64,000 nt of DNA. It comes from Phytoactinopolyspora limicola (lineage in GTDB: Bacteria; Actinomycetota; Actinomycetes; Jiangellales; Jiangellaceae). The notes beneath the pieces are model-generated. The model worked only from the letters and a program-made list of their open reading frames with translations, searched no databases and had not been told where the DNA came from. Shown piece by piece: positions 33,752 to 43,123 of the stretch. The translations under genes and the position numbers were made by a program. How positions within the stretch are numbered: position 1 is the stretch's first letter; each line of letters starts with the position of its first letter. The stretch is from positions 477,652-541,651 of the forward strand of contig NZ_JAAOEN010000001.1 in the NCBI RefSeq assembly GCF_011320225.1, written 5' to 3'.

Positions 33752-34614
33752 GCTACACCGGGGCACATCCTCCTGACCATGTTCTCGCTGAGCTGGCCGA
33801 GGGAGTTCTCGATGCTCACGATGCGGCCGGGGTGCGCGAGCACACGAGTACCTGCCAGGCCTGTTCGGTAACGCTGGACCGGCTCGCACACGTCACCCGT
33901 GCGCTGCGGGAGGCACCAGCCGAGATCAGCATGCCAGCCCACGTCTCGGCCCGCATCGGGGCCGCCCTGACGGCCGAGGCAGCAGCGTCGACGGCCGAGG
34001 CGGCCGGCGGAGCCGCCACGGCTGGGGCGACATCATCGGCGGCAACCACCGACGAGCACGACGCCGTGATCGTCCCCTTTGACGACCGCCCGGTCGCCTG
34101 GTTCCGCAAACGACTACCCCAACTGGTCGCGGCCGCCGCGGCCGCCGCCGTCGTTGGGTTCGCCGGGTACGCCGTCTTCTCCGACAACGATCCTTCGGTG
34201 CCGGCCGCTGGCCAGAACCCGGACGATGCCGCTGAGTCCGCGGAGATGACGGCCGCCGATGAAGACGAGGACTACGCGGGCGACGCCGCCGACGAAGATC
34301 TTGACGACGACGCTCCGCGGCTGGCCGACGCGCCGGAACGCGACGGAGACGACAACATCTCGGCCGAGGACGAGGATCTACTCGCCGACATCGCCCTTGA
34401 CATCTGGGCGACGGGATCCGAGGTCTCTCCGGGCTGTGGCGACATCCTGGCCGACGACCTCCAGTACCCCCTGGTCGGCAGTGCGGAGGTGGCCGATGAG
34501 GTGCTGGTGGTCTTCGCCGATGGTGGTGAGCTGTTCGGATGGATGCTCCCGGACTGTGAGTCCGGGCCCACCACCGGTGAGCCGGTCGTAGCGGTGCCCG
34601 AGCCGCAGGACTGA
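33748..34614 (+). CDS. ZAS-type anti-sigma factor
   Basis: Product of 288 residues. The N-terminal zinc-binding anti-sigma motif is H32-x3-C36-x2-C39, as in RsrA-like factors that sense thiol oxidation. An Ala-rich linker and one membrane helix (about 124-146) follow; the outer part is strongly acidic (many Asp/Glu from 150 to 215) and then forms a small domain with two cysteines (SPGCGD and PDCESG). It should hold SigM at the membrane. GTG start overlaps the sigM stop; location beside trxB/trxA fits a disulfide-stress circuit. Confidence 0.9.
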   Translation: MSYTGAHPPDHVLAELAEGVLDAHDAAGVREHTSTCQACSVTLDRLAHVTRALREAPAEISMPAHVSARIGAALTAEAAASTAEAAGGAATAGATSSAATTDEHDAVIVPFDDRPVAWFRKRLPQLVAAAAAAAVVGFAGYAVFSDNDPSVPAAGQNPDDAAESAEMTAADEDEDYAGDAADEDLDDDAPRLADAPERDGDDNISAEDEDLLADIALDIWATGSEVSPGCGDILADDLQYPLVGSAEVADEVLVVFADGGELFGWMLPDCESGPTTGEPVVAVPEPQD

Positions 34615-34793
34615 CGGCCACCGCTCGCCGCTGGCCGTGGCGACCCTCAATCTGGCTCCCACCGGCCGGTTAGTCGCCCGGGACGCGGCGCTCCTGAGCG
34701 GCCCCGGCGTGGCGGTTCGGCGCCGGGAATTCTCGGCGCCTAGGATCCGTTGGGCCAGATGGATTCATCACTCGTCCCGCGGAAGGCTCCAAC

Positions 34794-35771
34794 GTGACCG
34801 ACATTCGACAGGTGATCATCATCGGTTCTGGCCCAGCCGGTTATACAGCTGCGGTCTACGCTGCGCGGGCCCGCCTCGATCCGATCGTCCTCGAGGGTGA
34901 GATCGACTGGGGCGGCGCCTTGATGAACACCACGGAGGTAGAGAACTACCCCGGCTACCGCGATGGCATCATGGGGCCGGCCCTGATGGAGGAGATGCGG
35001 GCCCAGGCCGAGCGGTTCGGGGCGCAGCTCGTCACCCGGGACGCCGTGGAGGTCGACTTGAGCGGCCCGGTCAAGTTCGTCAAGGACAGCGACGGCAACG
35101 AGTACCGGGCGCACGCGGTCATCCTTGCCATGGGTTCCGGTTATCGCAAGCTCGGGCTGGTCAATGAGTCTCGCCTATCCGGACACGGCGTATCGTGGTG
35201 CGCCACCTGTGACGGGTTCTTCTTCCGCGAACAGCAGATCGCCGTCGTCGGCGGGGGCGACTCCGCGGTCGAAGAGGCGACCTTCCTCACCCGGTTCGCC
35301 AGCAAGGTGTATCTCGTCCACCGCCGTGACGAGCTGCGCGCCTCGAAGGTGATGCAGGAGCGCGCGTTCGCCGACGAGAAGATCGAGTTCGTCTGGAACA
35401 CCGAGGTCCTTGACGTCCTGGGCGAAGAAAAGGTGTCTGGCCTGCAACTACGCAATACCTCTACCGGTCAGGAGAGCACTCTGGACGTCACTGGACTGTT
35501 CGTGGCCATCGGTCACGATCCCCGGTCCGAGCTCGTCCAGGATCAGGTCGATCTCGACCCGAATGGTTATGTTGTGGTCGACGCTCCGTCCACGCGCACC
35601 AACCTGGCGGGGGTGTTCGCTGCTGGAGACCTGGTGGACCACATCTACCGACAGGCTGTCACCGCGGCCGGAACCGGTTGCGCGGCGGCGCTTGACGCCG
35701 AACGTTATCTGAGCGAGCTCAGGTTGACGCCCACGGCCCAGATCGGCGAATCCGAACTCGTGCCGTCCTGA
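34794..35771 (+). CDS. trxB: Thioredoxin reductase
   Basis: Product of 325 residues, standard for low-Mr thioredoxin reductase. FAD-binding GSGPAG at 11-16, active-site C136-A-T-C139 in [15 protein letters not shown]-binding [10 protein letters not shown] and the C-terminal [10 protein letters not shown]. It reduces thioredoxin with NADPH in the cytosol. GTG start at 34794. The gap of 179 bases from the anti-sigma gene probably holds its promoter, a likely SigM or SigR-type target; trxA follows after 78 bases. Confidence 0.97.
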   Translation: MTDIRQVIIIGSGPAGYTAAVYAARARLDPIVLEGEIDWGGALMNTTEVENYPGYRDGIMGPALMEEMRAQAERFGAQLVTRDAVEVDLSGPVKFVKDSDGNEYRAHAVILAMGSGYRKLGLVNESRLSGHGVSWCATCDGFFFREQQIAVVGGGDSAVEEATFLTRFASKVYLVHRRDELRASKVMQERAFADEKIEFVWNTEVLDVLGEEKVSGLQLRNTSTGQESTLDVTGLFVAIGHDPRSELVQDQVDLDPNGYVVVDAPSTRTNLAGVFAAGDLVDHIYRQAVTAAGTGCAAALDAERYLSELRLTPTAQIGESELVPS

Positions 35772-35849
35772 TGTCGATGGCCTCAAGGGCTCCTAAGGGG
35801 TCCTTGGCCAGCCGCGACGTACCGCACCATTTATAGATGAGGAGTACCC

Positions 35850-36173
35850 ATGGGAACCATCCAGCACGTCACCGATGCCGACTTCGAGGAGAAGGTGCTG
35901 AAGAGCGACAAGCCGGTCCTCGTCGACTTCTGGGCGGAGTGGTGCCGGCCTTGCTTGATGATCGCTCCGGTGCTCGAGGAAATCGCGCAGTCGCAGGACA
36001 AGCTACAGATCGTCAAGCTCAACATCGACGAGAATCCGGCCACGGCCGCGGCCAACCGCATCACCTCGATCCCGGCCCTGAACGTCTACTCCGGTGGTGA
36101 GGTCGTCAAGCAGATCATCGGCGCCAAGCCGAAGTCCCTCCTGTTGAACGAGCTCTCCGACTACGTCGGCTAG
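35850..36173 (+). CDS. trxA: Thioredoxin with WCRPC active site
   Basis: Product of 107 residues with the thioredoxin fold. The active site reads W31-C32-R-P-C35 instead of the usual WCGPC; the cis-proline is present in SIPALNVY. The Gly-to-Arg change should alter the redox potential or partner choice but leaves the dithiol intact. It accepts electrons from the trxB product encoded upstream. A GAGGAG ribosome-binding site precedes the ATG. Confidence 0.96.
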   Translation: MGTIQHVTDADFEEKVLKSDKPVLVDFWAEWCRPCLMIAPVLEEIAQSQDKLQIVKLNIDENPATAAANRITSIPALNVYSGGEVVKQIIGAKPKSLLLNELSDYVG

Positions 36174-36182
36174 TCTCGTTCG

Positions 36183-37319
36183 ATGACCACGGTTCGTTAC
36201 CGGCTGGGCGACACCGGACCCGCCATCTCCGAGATTCGCACCAAGCTGACCCTGCTGGGGCTGCTGGACGACACGGCGCCCGGGCCACACACCTTCGACG
36301 AGGATGTGGACCGCGCTGTCCGGCAGTTTCAGCAGGAGCGGGGGCTGACGGTCACCGGCGTGGTCGACGCCACCACGTACCGGGTCCTTGACGAGGCTCG
36401 TTGGCGGCTGGGTGACCGGCTGCTGTCGTACGTGGTCGCCAACCCTCAAACCGGTGACGACGTCCTGGCGTTGCAGCGCCGGCTGTCCGAGCTCGGCTTC
36501 GATGTCGGCCAGGTGGACGGGGTGTTCGGTCCGCGCACCGGCGAGGGTGTCCGTGAGTTGCAGCGTAATGTCGGACTGTCGCCGGACGGTACCTGCGGCC
36601 CGAGTACGTTCAAAGCCCTGGATCGGCTCGCGCCGATCGTCACCGGGGGCCGGCCGGACAGCCTGCGCGCATCGGAGAAGCTCCGGCAGGCCGGCAAACG
36701 GCTGCCCGGCAAGGTCGTCGTGATAGATCCCGGACATGGTGGAAGCGACCGCGGCAATACCGGACAAGGTTTGGAAGAGGCCGCGATCGTCGAGGATCTC
36801 GCGGTCCGGATCGAGGGCCGGCTGGCGGCCACCGGCGTCCAGGCATACCTGACCCGCGGCCCAGGCTCCGACACCGAGCTCGATGAAGCCGCGCGAGCGT
36901 CATTCGCCAATGAAACGGGCGCCAACCTCATGGTGTCCTTACACGTCGATGCCCATCCGAATCCGGCGGCCTCAGGTGTCTCCACCTACTACTACGGCGG
37001 AGACCGCCCTGGCACCACCAGCGCCATCGGAGAGCAGTTCGCCGGGCTCATCCAGCGTGAGATCGTTGCCCGGACCGACCTGGTCAGCTGCCGCAGCCAC
37101 GCCAAGACGTGGGATCTGCTCCGCCACACCAAGATGGCCACCGTCCGGGTGGAGCTGGGTTACATCACGAACGAACGTGACGCGGCGCGGTTGGCCGATC
37201 CAGACTTCCGTGACGTGGTCGCCGAGGCGATCGTCGTCGCCGTCCAGCGGGTATACCTCCCCACCGGGGAAGACGCACCCACGGGTGTGCTCAATCTGCG
37301 TGACCTCGCCCAGGCTTAG
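36183..37319 (+). CDS. cwlM: CwlM-like N-acetylmuramoyl-L-alanine amidase
   Basis: Product of 378 residues: two peptidoglycan-binding domains (about 8-70 and 85-148) and an Amidase_3 domain with zinc ligands in DPGHGG (H185), the EEAAI stretch (E199) and SLHVDAH (H254) and the catalytic Glu in VRVELGYITN (E324). No signal peptide is seen, so it may stay in the cytosol as CwlM does in mycobacteria, where it controls MurA. The position after trxA matches that gene. The catalytic residues appear intact. It ends where the cupin region begins. Confidence 0.92.
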   Translation: MTTVRYRLGDTGPAISEIRTKLTLLGLLDDTAPGPHTFDEDVDRAVRQFQQERGLTVTGVVDATTYRVLDEARWRLGDRLLSYVVANPQTGDDVLALQRRLSELGFDVGQVDGVFGPRTGEGVRELQRNVGLSPDGTCGPSTFKALDRLAPIVTGGRPDSLRASEKLRQAGKRLPGKVVVIDPGHGGSDRGNTGQGLEEAAIVEDLAVRIEGRLAATGVQAYLTRGPGSDTELDEAARASFANETGANLMVSLHVDAHPNPAASGVSTYYYGGDRPGTTSAIGEQFAGLIQREIVARTDLVSCRSHAKTWDLLRHTKMATVRVELGYITNERDAARLADPDFRDVVAEAIVVAVQRVYLPTGEDAPTGVLNLRDLAQA

Positions 37320-37438
37320 TGTCGTGCGACAGGGCCCGCCCGCGCAGATCACATCACGTTTCCACGCCCTCCAGGACGGGCCAGCTCCTGCTCATTGGCC
37401 CTGTGTGGTCCAGCTGCACACCTGAGACAATGGGCGAT

Positions 37439-37840
37439 ATGTCCACAGCATCGAACCCGTCTACCGAGTCGGTACCAACCACCACCACATCGGCTTCGGC
37501 AGAGACACCCACCGCCGGTACCCCACCAGTATCGATCTCCGAGGTGATCGCGTCGCTGCCCGGTCCGTGGCAGCAACGTGAGCTGGCCCTCGTCAACGAC
37601 GCGGTGGTCCGCCTGGCCCGGTTCGAAGGTGAGTTCCCTTGGCATCATCATGACGAGGACGAGCTGTTCTTGTGCTGGGACGGACATTTCCGGATCGAAC
37701 TCGAGGGTCGCGAGCCCGCGGAGCTGAACCCGGGTGACATCTTCGTCGTCCCACGTAGAGTCAGGCATCGGCCGGTGGCCGATGAGCCTGCGCACGTCTT
37801 GATGGTTGAGAAGCCTGAGACGACACAATACGGAAGCTAA
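37439..37840 (+). CDS. Cupin domain protein
   Basis: Product of about 133 residues with a Thr/Ser-rich N-terminus and a single cupin barrel. Metal-binding residues are visible in FPWHHHDEDELFLCWDG and the second motif RHRPVADEPAHVLMVE. Function is unknown; such small cupins include mannose-6-phosphate isomerase-like and dioxygenase-like folds. ATG 37439 is chosen because GACAAT at 37426-37431 fits a -10 element eight bases upstream; another ATG at 37430 overlaps that element. Confidence 0.8.
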   Translation: MSTASNPSTESVPTTTTSASAETPTAGTPPVSISEVIASLPGPWQQRELALVNDAVVRLARFEGEFPWHHHDEDELFLCWDGHFRIELEGREPAELNPGDIFVVPRRVRHRPVADEPAHVLMVEKPETTQYGS

Positions 37841-37977
37841 GCAGCCCGCACGGATGGGAGCACGCGTGCCCGGCGACGCCTTATTCACGCGGGTTCAAAC
37901 ATCCGGCCAGGGTCTCCCGGCTCGACTGGGCCCTGGTGATGTGCGCAGGCGGCCAATTTGAGGCATTGTTAGAGGTT

Positions 37978-37998
37978 GGCACCGCAGCGAGCGGTGCC
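37978..37998. repeat. Hairpin before the aminotransferase gene
   Basis: GGCACCGC (37978-37985) pairs with GCGGTGCC (37991-37998) around a five-base loop, 33 bases upstream of the aminotransferase start. It may terminate the cupin transcript or lie in the leader of the next gene. Confidence 0.6.
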
Positions 37999-38031
37999 CG
38001 CGTATGCGATGAGCGAAGGTGGAGGTGTGAG

Positions 38032-39369
38032 ATGGGCCAGGATCCCGACGCGACGCAGAGGATAACCGCCGCAGCACCCGCCACCGGCTCCCGCCTCGAC
38101 GCTTACGTCGATCGGTACGCCACCCGAACCCACGGCATGACCGCCTCCGAGGTGCGTTCGCTGTTCGCGGTCGCGTCCAGGCCTGAGGTCGTGTCCCTCG
38201 CGGGGGGAATGCCGAACATCTCCGGTCTCCCGCTGGACATCGTCGGCTCCCTGCTCAGTGACCTCGTCAGCACCCGGGGCCAAACCGCCCTGCAGTATGG
38301 CTCCGGTCAGGGTGATCCTGGCCTGCGTGAGCAGATCTGCGAGGTCATGCAGGCCACCGGGGTCCGCGGTCATCCCGACGACGTCACCGTCACCGTCGGC
38401 TCACAACAGGCGCTCGACCTCGTCACCCGCATCTTCATCGATCCCGGCGACGTGATCCTGGCCGAGGCGCCGTCCTACGTAGGCGCATTGAGCACCTTCC
38501 GGTCCTATCAAGCTGACGTCGTCCACGTCGAGATGGACGACGACGGATTGGTGCCGGAGCGGCTGCGGGAGGCCATCACCACCGTGACGGCCAGTGAGCG
38601 TCGGATCAAGTTCTTGTACACCATCCCGAGCTTCCACAACCCCGCCGGGGTGACACTCACACCGGAGCGCCGGGCCGAGGTCCTCCAGATCTGCCGCGAC
38701 GCCGATGTGCTGATCATCGAGGACGACCCTTATGGTCTCCTGGGTTTCGATGGCGCGGTGCCCCGTGCTATCCGGGCCGACGGCGACGACGGCGTGGTCT
38801 ACCTGGGCTCCTTCTCCAAAACGTTCGCACCGGGATTCCGGGTGGGCTGGACGCTGGCGCCACACGCGGTGCGCGAGAAGCTGGTCCTGGCCGCCGAGAG
38901 CAGCGTGCTGTGCCCGCCCGCCTTCAGCCAGCTGGCGGTGTCACAGTACCTGTCGGCATTCGACTGGCGGGGCCAGGTCAAGGCCTTCCGTGAGCTCTAC
39001 CGCGAACGTCGCGACGCGATGCTCGACGCCCTCGACGACCTCATGCCCGATGGCACGTATTGGACCCGACCCAACGGTGGCTTCTACGTCTGGCTGACGT
39101 TGCCCGACGGCTTGGACGCCAAGGCCATGCTGCCCAGGGCGGTCACCAATCGAGTGGCGTATGTCCCGGGCACCGCGTTCTACTCCGACGGCTTTGGCAG
39201 CCGCTCCATGCGGCTTTCCTACTGTTACCCCACCCCTGAACGTATCCGGGAGGGGGTCCGCCGCCTGGCTCAAGTGGTGGAGCAGGAGATGGAGCTACGG
39301 GCCGCCTTTGGTGCTTCCTCGTCGTCGCGTCGGCCCGGACTCGATGCTCCGGCACCTGACCAGCACTGA
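38032..39369 (+). CDS. PLP-dependent aminotransferase (MocR/LysN-like fold type I)
   Basis: Product of 445 residues, fold type I. SLAGGMPNISGLPLD and QYGSGQGDPGLREQI at the N-terminal side, TIPSFHNPAGVTL, DPYGLLGFDG, and the PLP lysine in LGSFSKTFAPGFRVGW (near residue 263). It resembles 2-aminoadipate aminotransferases and the aminotransferase half of MocR regulators, without a DNA-binding domain. ATG 38032 follows a GGAGGTG site at the right distance. An equivalent gene lies near parB in Streptomyces; substrate cannot be fixed. Confidence 0.92.
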   Translation: MGQDPDATQRITAAAPATGSRLDAYVDRYATRTHGMTASEVRSLFAVASRPEVVSLAGGMPNISGLPLDIVGSLLSDLVSTRGQTALQYGSGQGDPGLREQICEVMQATGVRGHPDDVTVTVGSQQALDLVTRIFIDPGDVILAEAPSYVGALSTFRSYQADVVHVEMDDDGLVPERLREAITTVTASERRIKFLYTIPSFHNPAGVTLTPERRAEVLQICRDADVLIIEDDPYGLLGFDGAVPRAIRADGDDGVVYLGSFSKTFAPGFRVGWTLAPHAVREKLVLAAESSVLCPPAFSQLAVSQYLSAFDWRGQVKAFRELYRERRDAMLDALDDLMPDGTYWTRPNGGFYVWLTLPDGLDAKAMLPRAVTNRVAYVPGTAFYSDGFGSRSMRLSYCYPTPERIREGVRRLAQVVEQEMELRAAFGASSSSRRPGLDAPAPDQH

Positions 39370-39420
39370 CGCCTGCGGCACTCGACCGGCTGGTATCTCA
39401 TGACGAAAGAAGGCGATCAG

Positions 39421-40377
39421 ATGAGCGACCTCGGGCATGTGCTCGTGTTAGCCGGTGGCCTGTCGCATGAACGAGACGTCTCCTTGCGCTCCGGCCGGCG
39501 GGTGGCCGAGGCACTTCGGGAGATCGGTGTCGACGTCACCCAGCGCGACGCCGATGCCGATCTCCTAGCCACTCTTGCCGCGGATCCACCAGACGTGGTC
39601 TTCCCACTGCTCCACGGAACGCAGGGTGAGGATGGCGCCATCCAAGAGGTTCTCACTCTGGCGGGTATCCCGTACGTCGGCTCACCCCCGGGTGCCTGCC
39701 GGCAGACGTTCGACAAGCCGGTAGCCAAGGCGTTGGTGGAGAAGGCCGGGCTGGCCACGCCGCCGAGCGCGGTGCTGTCCCAGTCAACGTTCCGCGAGTT
39801 GGGCGCCGCGGCACTCTTGGATGCCATCGTCACTAAACTCGGGCTCCCTCTGGTCGTCAAACCGGCTCGGGGAGGATCCTCACTCGGTACGTCGGTGGTG
39901 ACTGACGTGGCGGTCCTGCCATCCGCGATGGTCGAGTGTTTCGCCTATGGTGAGGCCGCACTGATCGAGCACATGATCGAAGGCGTCGAGATCGCCGTAT
40001 CGGTTGTGGATACCGGCGATGGCCCGGTTGCGCTGCCACCCGTCGAAATCGTCGCCGAGTCCGGTACATATGATTACCACGCCCGCTACACCGCCGGCGC
40101 CACCGAGTACTTCGTCCCCGCTCGGCTCAGCACTGACGTCGCGGCGATGGTCGCGCAGGCCGCCGTCACTTCACATCGCGTGCTGGGGCTTCGAGATCTC
40201 TCCCGGACTGACATGATCGTCGACGGTACCGGCCGGCCGTGGCTGCTCGACGTCAACGTCGCACCGGGCATGACGGAGACCTCGTTGCTGCCACAGGCAG
40301 TCCAGGCGGCGGGTATCGGACTTGGTGAGTTGGCACGCGACCTATTGGTCGCGGCTACCCGACGCCCCGGTCCGTGA
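39421..40377 (+). CDS. D-alanine-D-alanine ligase family protein
   Basis: Product of 318 residues with the ATP-grasp ligase order: LAGGLSHERDVSLRSGRRV, VFPLLHGTQGEDGAIQEVL, the VVKPARGGSSLGTS loop, ALIEHMIEGVEIAVSVV, the YDYHARYTAG omega-like segment, and DMIVDGTGRPWLLDVNVAPGMT. These are the Ddl catalytic motifs, although the N-terminal GG(x)S(x)E motif is slightly changed (GGLSHERD). It likely joins two D-amino acids for the stem peptide; a main ddl may exist elsewhere. ATG 39421 has an AAGG site; ATG 39400 is an alternative. Confidence 0.88.
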   Translation: MSDLGHVLVLAGGLSHERDVSLRSGRRVAEALREIGVDVTQRDADADLLATLAADPPDVVFPLLHGTQGEDGAIQEVLTLAGIPYVGSPPGACRQTFDKPVAKALVEKAGLATPPSAVLSQSTFRELGAAALLDAIVTKLGLPLVVKPARGGSSLGTSVVTDVAVLPSAMVECFAYGEAALIEHMIEGVEIAVSVVDTGDGPVALPPVEIVAESGTYDYHARYTAGATEYFVPARLSTDVAAMVAQAAVTSHRVLGLRDLSRTDMIVDGTGRPWLLDVNVAPGMTETSLLPQAVQAAGIGLGELARDLLVAATRRPGP

Positions 40378-40439
40378 TCCGGTCTTCGCCGGTCCTCAAG
40401 CTCTCGGTCCTCGAGCTATAGAGATTCGCACGCAGCACA

Positions 40440-40469
40440 CCCGGCGGCCACACAGGGATGACCGCCGGG
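40440..40469. terminator. Hairpin between convergent ddl-like and protease genes
   Basis: CCCGGCGG (40440-40447) pairs with CCGCCGGG (40462-40469) around a 14-base loop, between stops at 40377 and 40497. A two-way terminator is likely. Confidence 0.6.
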
Positions 40470-40496
40470 CAGCGTCGTGAAGGAACGTGTCAGCCG

Positions 40497-41909
40497 CTAG
40501 GGCCCGGACACGCCGAGGGTGTACTCCCCACCCTCGCTCCACGCTTGGACGTGCACCCGGTACGTACCCGGGGCACCGTTATAGGTGATGCGTTTCTCCG
40601 TCTCCGAGCCTGCGGCATAGTAGACGAAGTGCCACTGGTTACCGAACTGGCGTTCGAGGAACACGATGAATCCGGCTGGAGCGGCCAGGCAGATCTCGTG
40701 CACCCCTGCGGGGGCGGTGTAGCCGCCGGCCGGGTGGTAGGCGCTGCCCTGCAGCGATAGCGATCCGGTGTAGGTGTTGTTGTAGTCCTCGCACCCCTCG
40801 GGCGGCTCGGGTTCGGGCCCACCACCATTGTCGGTGGTGACGAGGTTGAGGTTCAGGGCGCTGAGCACCGGGTTGAGCGGCTGGAAGTACATAATGCCGC
40901 CGCCACCACCAGAGGTCATTCCCTGGGCTTGCCCGGCCCGGGTGATGATCGACCCGCCCGAGTCGCCGGGTGCGGCTGGCACGTTGGTGCGGGTCAATCC
41001 ACAGATGGTGCCCTGCGGATACGTGACGCAGGTGTTGAACTGCAACACCTGCCCCTGGCACGTGAACCGGCTGGTCGAACCCGATCGGCACAGCTGCGAG
41101 CCCACCGGGGCTACCGTGCTCCCGCGCACGTCCATGGTGCCTGGGTAGGTGTTGACCCAAGGACGAACTGTCCAGTTCTGGTTGATCTGCACAGCGTTGT
41201 AGTCGTTGCCCGGGAAGCTGCGTCGGACGATGGTTCCTTGGGGTTGCTGGTTGTGTCCACGCACGGCCTGGTTGAGCGAACCACAGTGGCCAGCGGACAC
41301 GTATCCGTGGACGGCGCCGGTCACTGAGAAGCCGACCGAACACCTCCCCTGGCCAAAGTAGTACGCGTCGCCGCCGCGGATGTCCTGTAGTAGTTGAGGC
41401 TCCTCATTGGAGTATTCGTATCGCACCACATCGGCATCGACGCCGCTGGACTCGACCCACTCGGCCGCGGCATCGGTGTCAGAGGTGAACACCACTACGC
41501 TGTTGGTTGGGGCGTCTGGCCCCCACGAGGCCACCGCATCCGGCGGGTCGGCGGCATCGGCGAGATCGGCTGTGATGTCTTCCAGGTCGGATAGCGGACG
41601 GTCCGCGTGGACGATCTCCACGTCTGATGGGACGGCGCTGAGGACCGCGTGGCCGGTGGTGGTCGCGGCAACCTTGAGCACATCTCCGTCGATCCATGCA
41701 CCGGCATAGTCGTCGCCGAGCGCCACTTCTAGCGCTTCTGCGGTCAGACTTGCCTCGTACTCTGCGTCAGCCTTGGCGTCGGCCACGGGCGCGGCCCGTT
41801 CTTCGGCCGGCGCCGTCGTGTCGCCGGCAGCGCCGGCAGCCGAGAGCGGCACCAGCGCCAGAGCGGAACACGCGAGCACCGCTCCGATCGGTTTGAGGCG
41901 AAAAGTCAT
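40497..41909 (-). CDS. Secreted S1 serine protease, streptogrisin-like, with C-terminal PPC-like domain
   Basis: Product of 470 residues: signal peptide (about 1-27), a prodomain with the streptogrisin-type AEALEVALGDDYAGAWID start, then a chymotrypsin-fold protease with His in YVSAGHCG, Asp in GNDYNAVQI and Ser in APGDSGGS, plus pairs of Cys for disulfides. A Gly/Pro/Glu linker leads to a C-terminal beta-sandwich of about 95 residues (LSLQGSAYHPAGGY through GTYRVHVQAWSEGG) like pre-peptidase C-terminal domains. ATG 41909 has an AAGGAGA site nine bases upstream. It degrades extracellular protein; its place beside parB is unusual. Confidence 0.93.
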   Translation of the reverse strand: MTFRLKPIGAVLACSALALVPLSAAGAAGDTTAPAEERAAPVADAKADAEYEASLTAEALEVALGDDYAGAWIDGDVLKVAATTTGHAVLSAVPSDVEIVHADRPLSDLEDITADLADAADPPDAVASWGPDAPTNSVVVFTSDTDAAAEWVESSGVDADVVRYEYSNEEPQLLQDIRGGDAYYFGQGRCSVGFSVTGAVHGYVSAGHCGSLNQAVRGHNQQPQGTIVRRSFPGNDYNAVQINQNWTVRPWVNTYPGTMDVRGSTVAPVGSQLCRSGSTSRFTCQGQVLQFNTCVTYPQGTICGLTRTNVPAAPGDSGGSIITRAGQAQGMTSGGGGGIMYFQPLNPVLSALNLNLVTTDNGGGPEPEPPEGCEDYNNTYTGSLSLQGSAYHPAGGYTAPAGVHEICLAAPAGFIVFLERQFGNQWHFVYYAAGSETEKRITYNGAPGTYRVHVQAWSEGGEYTLGVSGP

Positions 41910-42042
41910 GGGATGGGTCTCCTTGACGGCTACGGAGCTGAGGGCGCGCACCTCAACGGGACAGTTACTGAAAACATAACTGCCAATTCCCGGTCCGAAG
42001 GAGCTGTCAGATTCCCCCTAACACTGAGTTATGTCCCACTTT

Positions 42043-42102
42043 CCCCATGATCATTGGCTTCTAACTACCGGATCCGGTAGTTAAAAGCCAATGATCATGG
42101 GG
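42043..42102. repeat. Near-perfect 60-bp palindrome downstream of parB
   Basis: The two 30-base halves are complementary apart from one position, centred on GGATCC at about 42070-42075, so the stem can close almost without a loop. It begins one base after the parB stop (42104, minus strand), so it is probably the parB terminator. The outer CCCCATGATCATT resembles the 11.2 kb repeat. Confidence 0.9.
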
Positions 42103-42103
42103 C

Positions 42104-43123
42104 CTAAGGGGCGCTCGTGTCCTTGGGAGGCGTCAAAGAGGGGTCGATGGCACCGACGATACGATCGAGATCGTCAATGCTGGCGAACTCGATGGTGACC
42201 TTCCCCTTGTTTCTGCCTAGGTCCACCTTCACACGTGTCTCTAGCCGTTCAGAAAGGGCATCTGCGATGTCCGTCAGCCGTGGAGCCACCGGTTTGGGAC
42301 CGCGGCGCGGCTTGGTTGACGGTGTGGCATCGTCGCCGATGGCCACGATCTCTTCGACGGAACGTACACTCAGCCCCTCGGCGACGATCCGCTGCGCAAG
42401 CCGCTCCTGCGCACCTCCGTCACTAAGGCCAAGTAGAGCACGCGCATGTCCGGCCGAGAGAATACCCGCGGCGACACGACGCTGAACCAGAGGCGGGAGC
42501 CGGAGGAGTCGCAGTGTGTTCGATATCTGTGGTCGGCTGCGGCCGATCCGCCCAGCTAACTCGTCATGGGTACACGAGAAGTCGTCCAGTAGCTGCTGAT
42601 ATGCGGCGGCTTCCTCTAGTGGGTTGAGCTGACTGCGGTGCAGGTTCTCCAGCAGCGCGTCCCGCAGCATGTCGTCGTCGGACGTTGAACGGACGATCGC
42701 TGGGATGGCCGTCAGACCGGCGCGCTGTGACGCTCGCCAGCGGCGTTCTCCCATGACGAGCTCGTATCGGTCACCGTCGAGGCGCCGTACCACGATTGGT
42801 TGGAGTAGGCCGATCTCCCGGATGGAGAAGGCCAGCTCCTCCATCGCTTCCTCGTCGAAGTCTTGACGTGGCTGTTTGGAGTTCGGGGCGATCGCTGCGA
42901 CCGGGATCTCGGCGAATGTCGCGCCGTCGACGGGCACGAGATCGTCGACGCTGTCCGTTGTTTCACGTGAAACAGTGCTCGACGGGTACACACTCGGCAC
43001 AGCCGGAGCCGACGATCTGTCCCCGTCAACATCGACACCGGGCGGAGCTCCATTACCGTCCACTGGCGCCGTAGGGATCAGCGCTCCCAGTCCGCGACCG
43101 AGCCCCCTGCGCCGCTCCGTCAT
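42104..43123 (-). CDS. parB: Chromosome-partitioning protein ParB
   Basis: Product of 339 residues beginning [17 protein letters not shown]. The N-terminal CTP/parS domain has [27 protein letters not shown], then GERRWRAS and [20 protein letters not shown], the HTH (TRxEL-type [24 protein letters not shown]) and a C-terminal dimerisation region. It binds parS, spreads and loads SMC. The ATG at 43123 overlaps the parA stop by four bases. A perfect parS lies inside the gene. Confidence 0.97.
   Translation of the reverse strand: MTERRRGLGRGLGALIPTAPVDGNGAPPGVDVDGDRSSAPAVPSVYPSSTVSRETTDSVDDLVPVDGATFAEIPVAAIAPNSKQPRQDFDEEAMEELAFSIREIGLLQPIVVRRLDGDRYELVMGERRWRASQRAGLTAIPAIVRSTSDDDMLRDALLENLHRSQLNPLEEAAAYQQLLDDFSCTHDELAGRIGRSRPQISNTLRLLRLPPLVQRRVAAGILSAGHARALLGLSDGGAQERLAQRIVAEGLSVRSVEEIVAIGDDATPSTKPRRGPKPVAPRLTDIADALSERLETRVKVDLGRNKGKVTIEFASIDDLDRIVGAIDPSLTPPKDTSAP
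42959..42974. promoter_or_regulatory. parS site inside parB
   Basis: TGTTTCACGTGAAACA at 42959-42974 matches the bacterial parS consensus at all 16 positions. Confidence 0.95.

Noticed and set aside
37841-38031. Riboswitch before the aminotransferase
   Set aside because: Only one simple hairpin is seen, with no known aptamer pattern.
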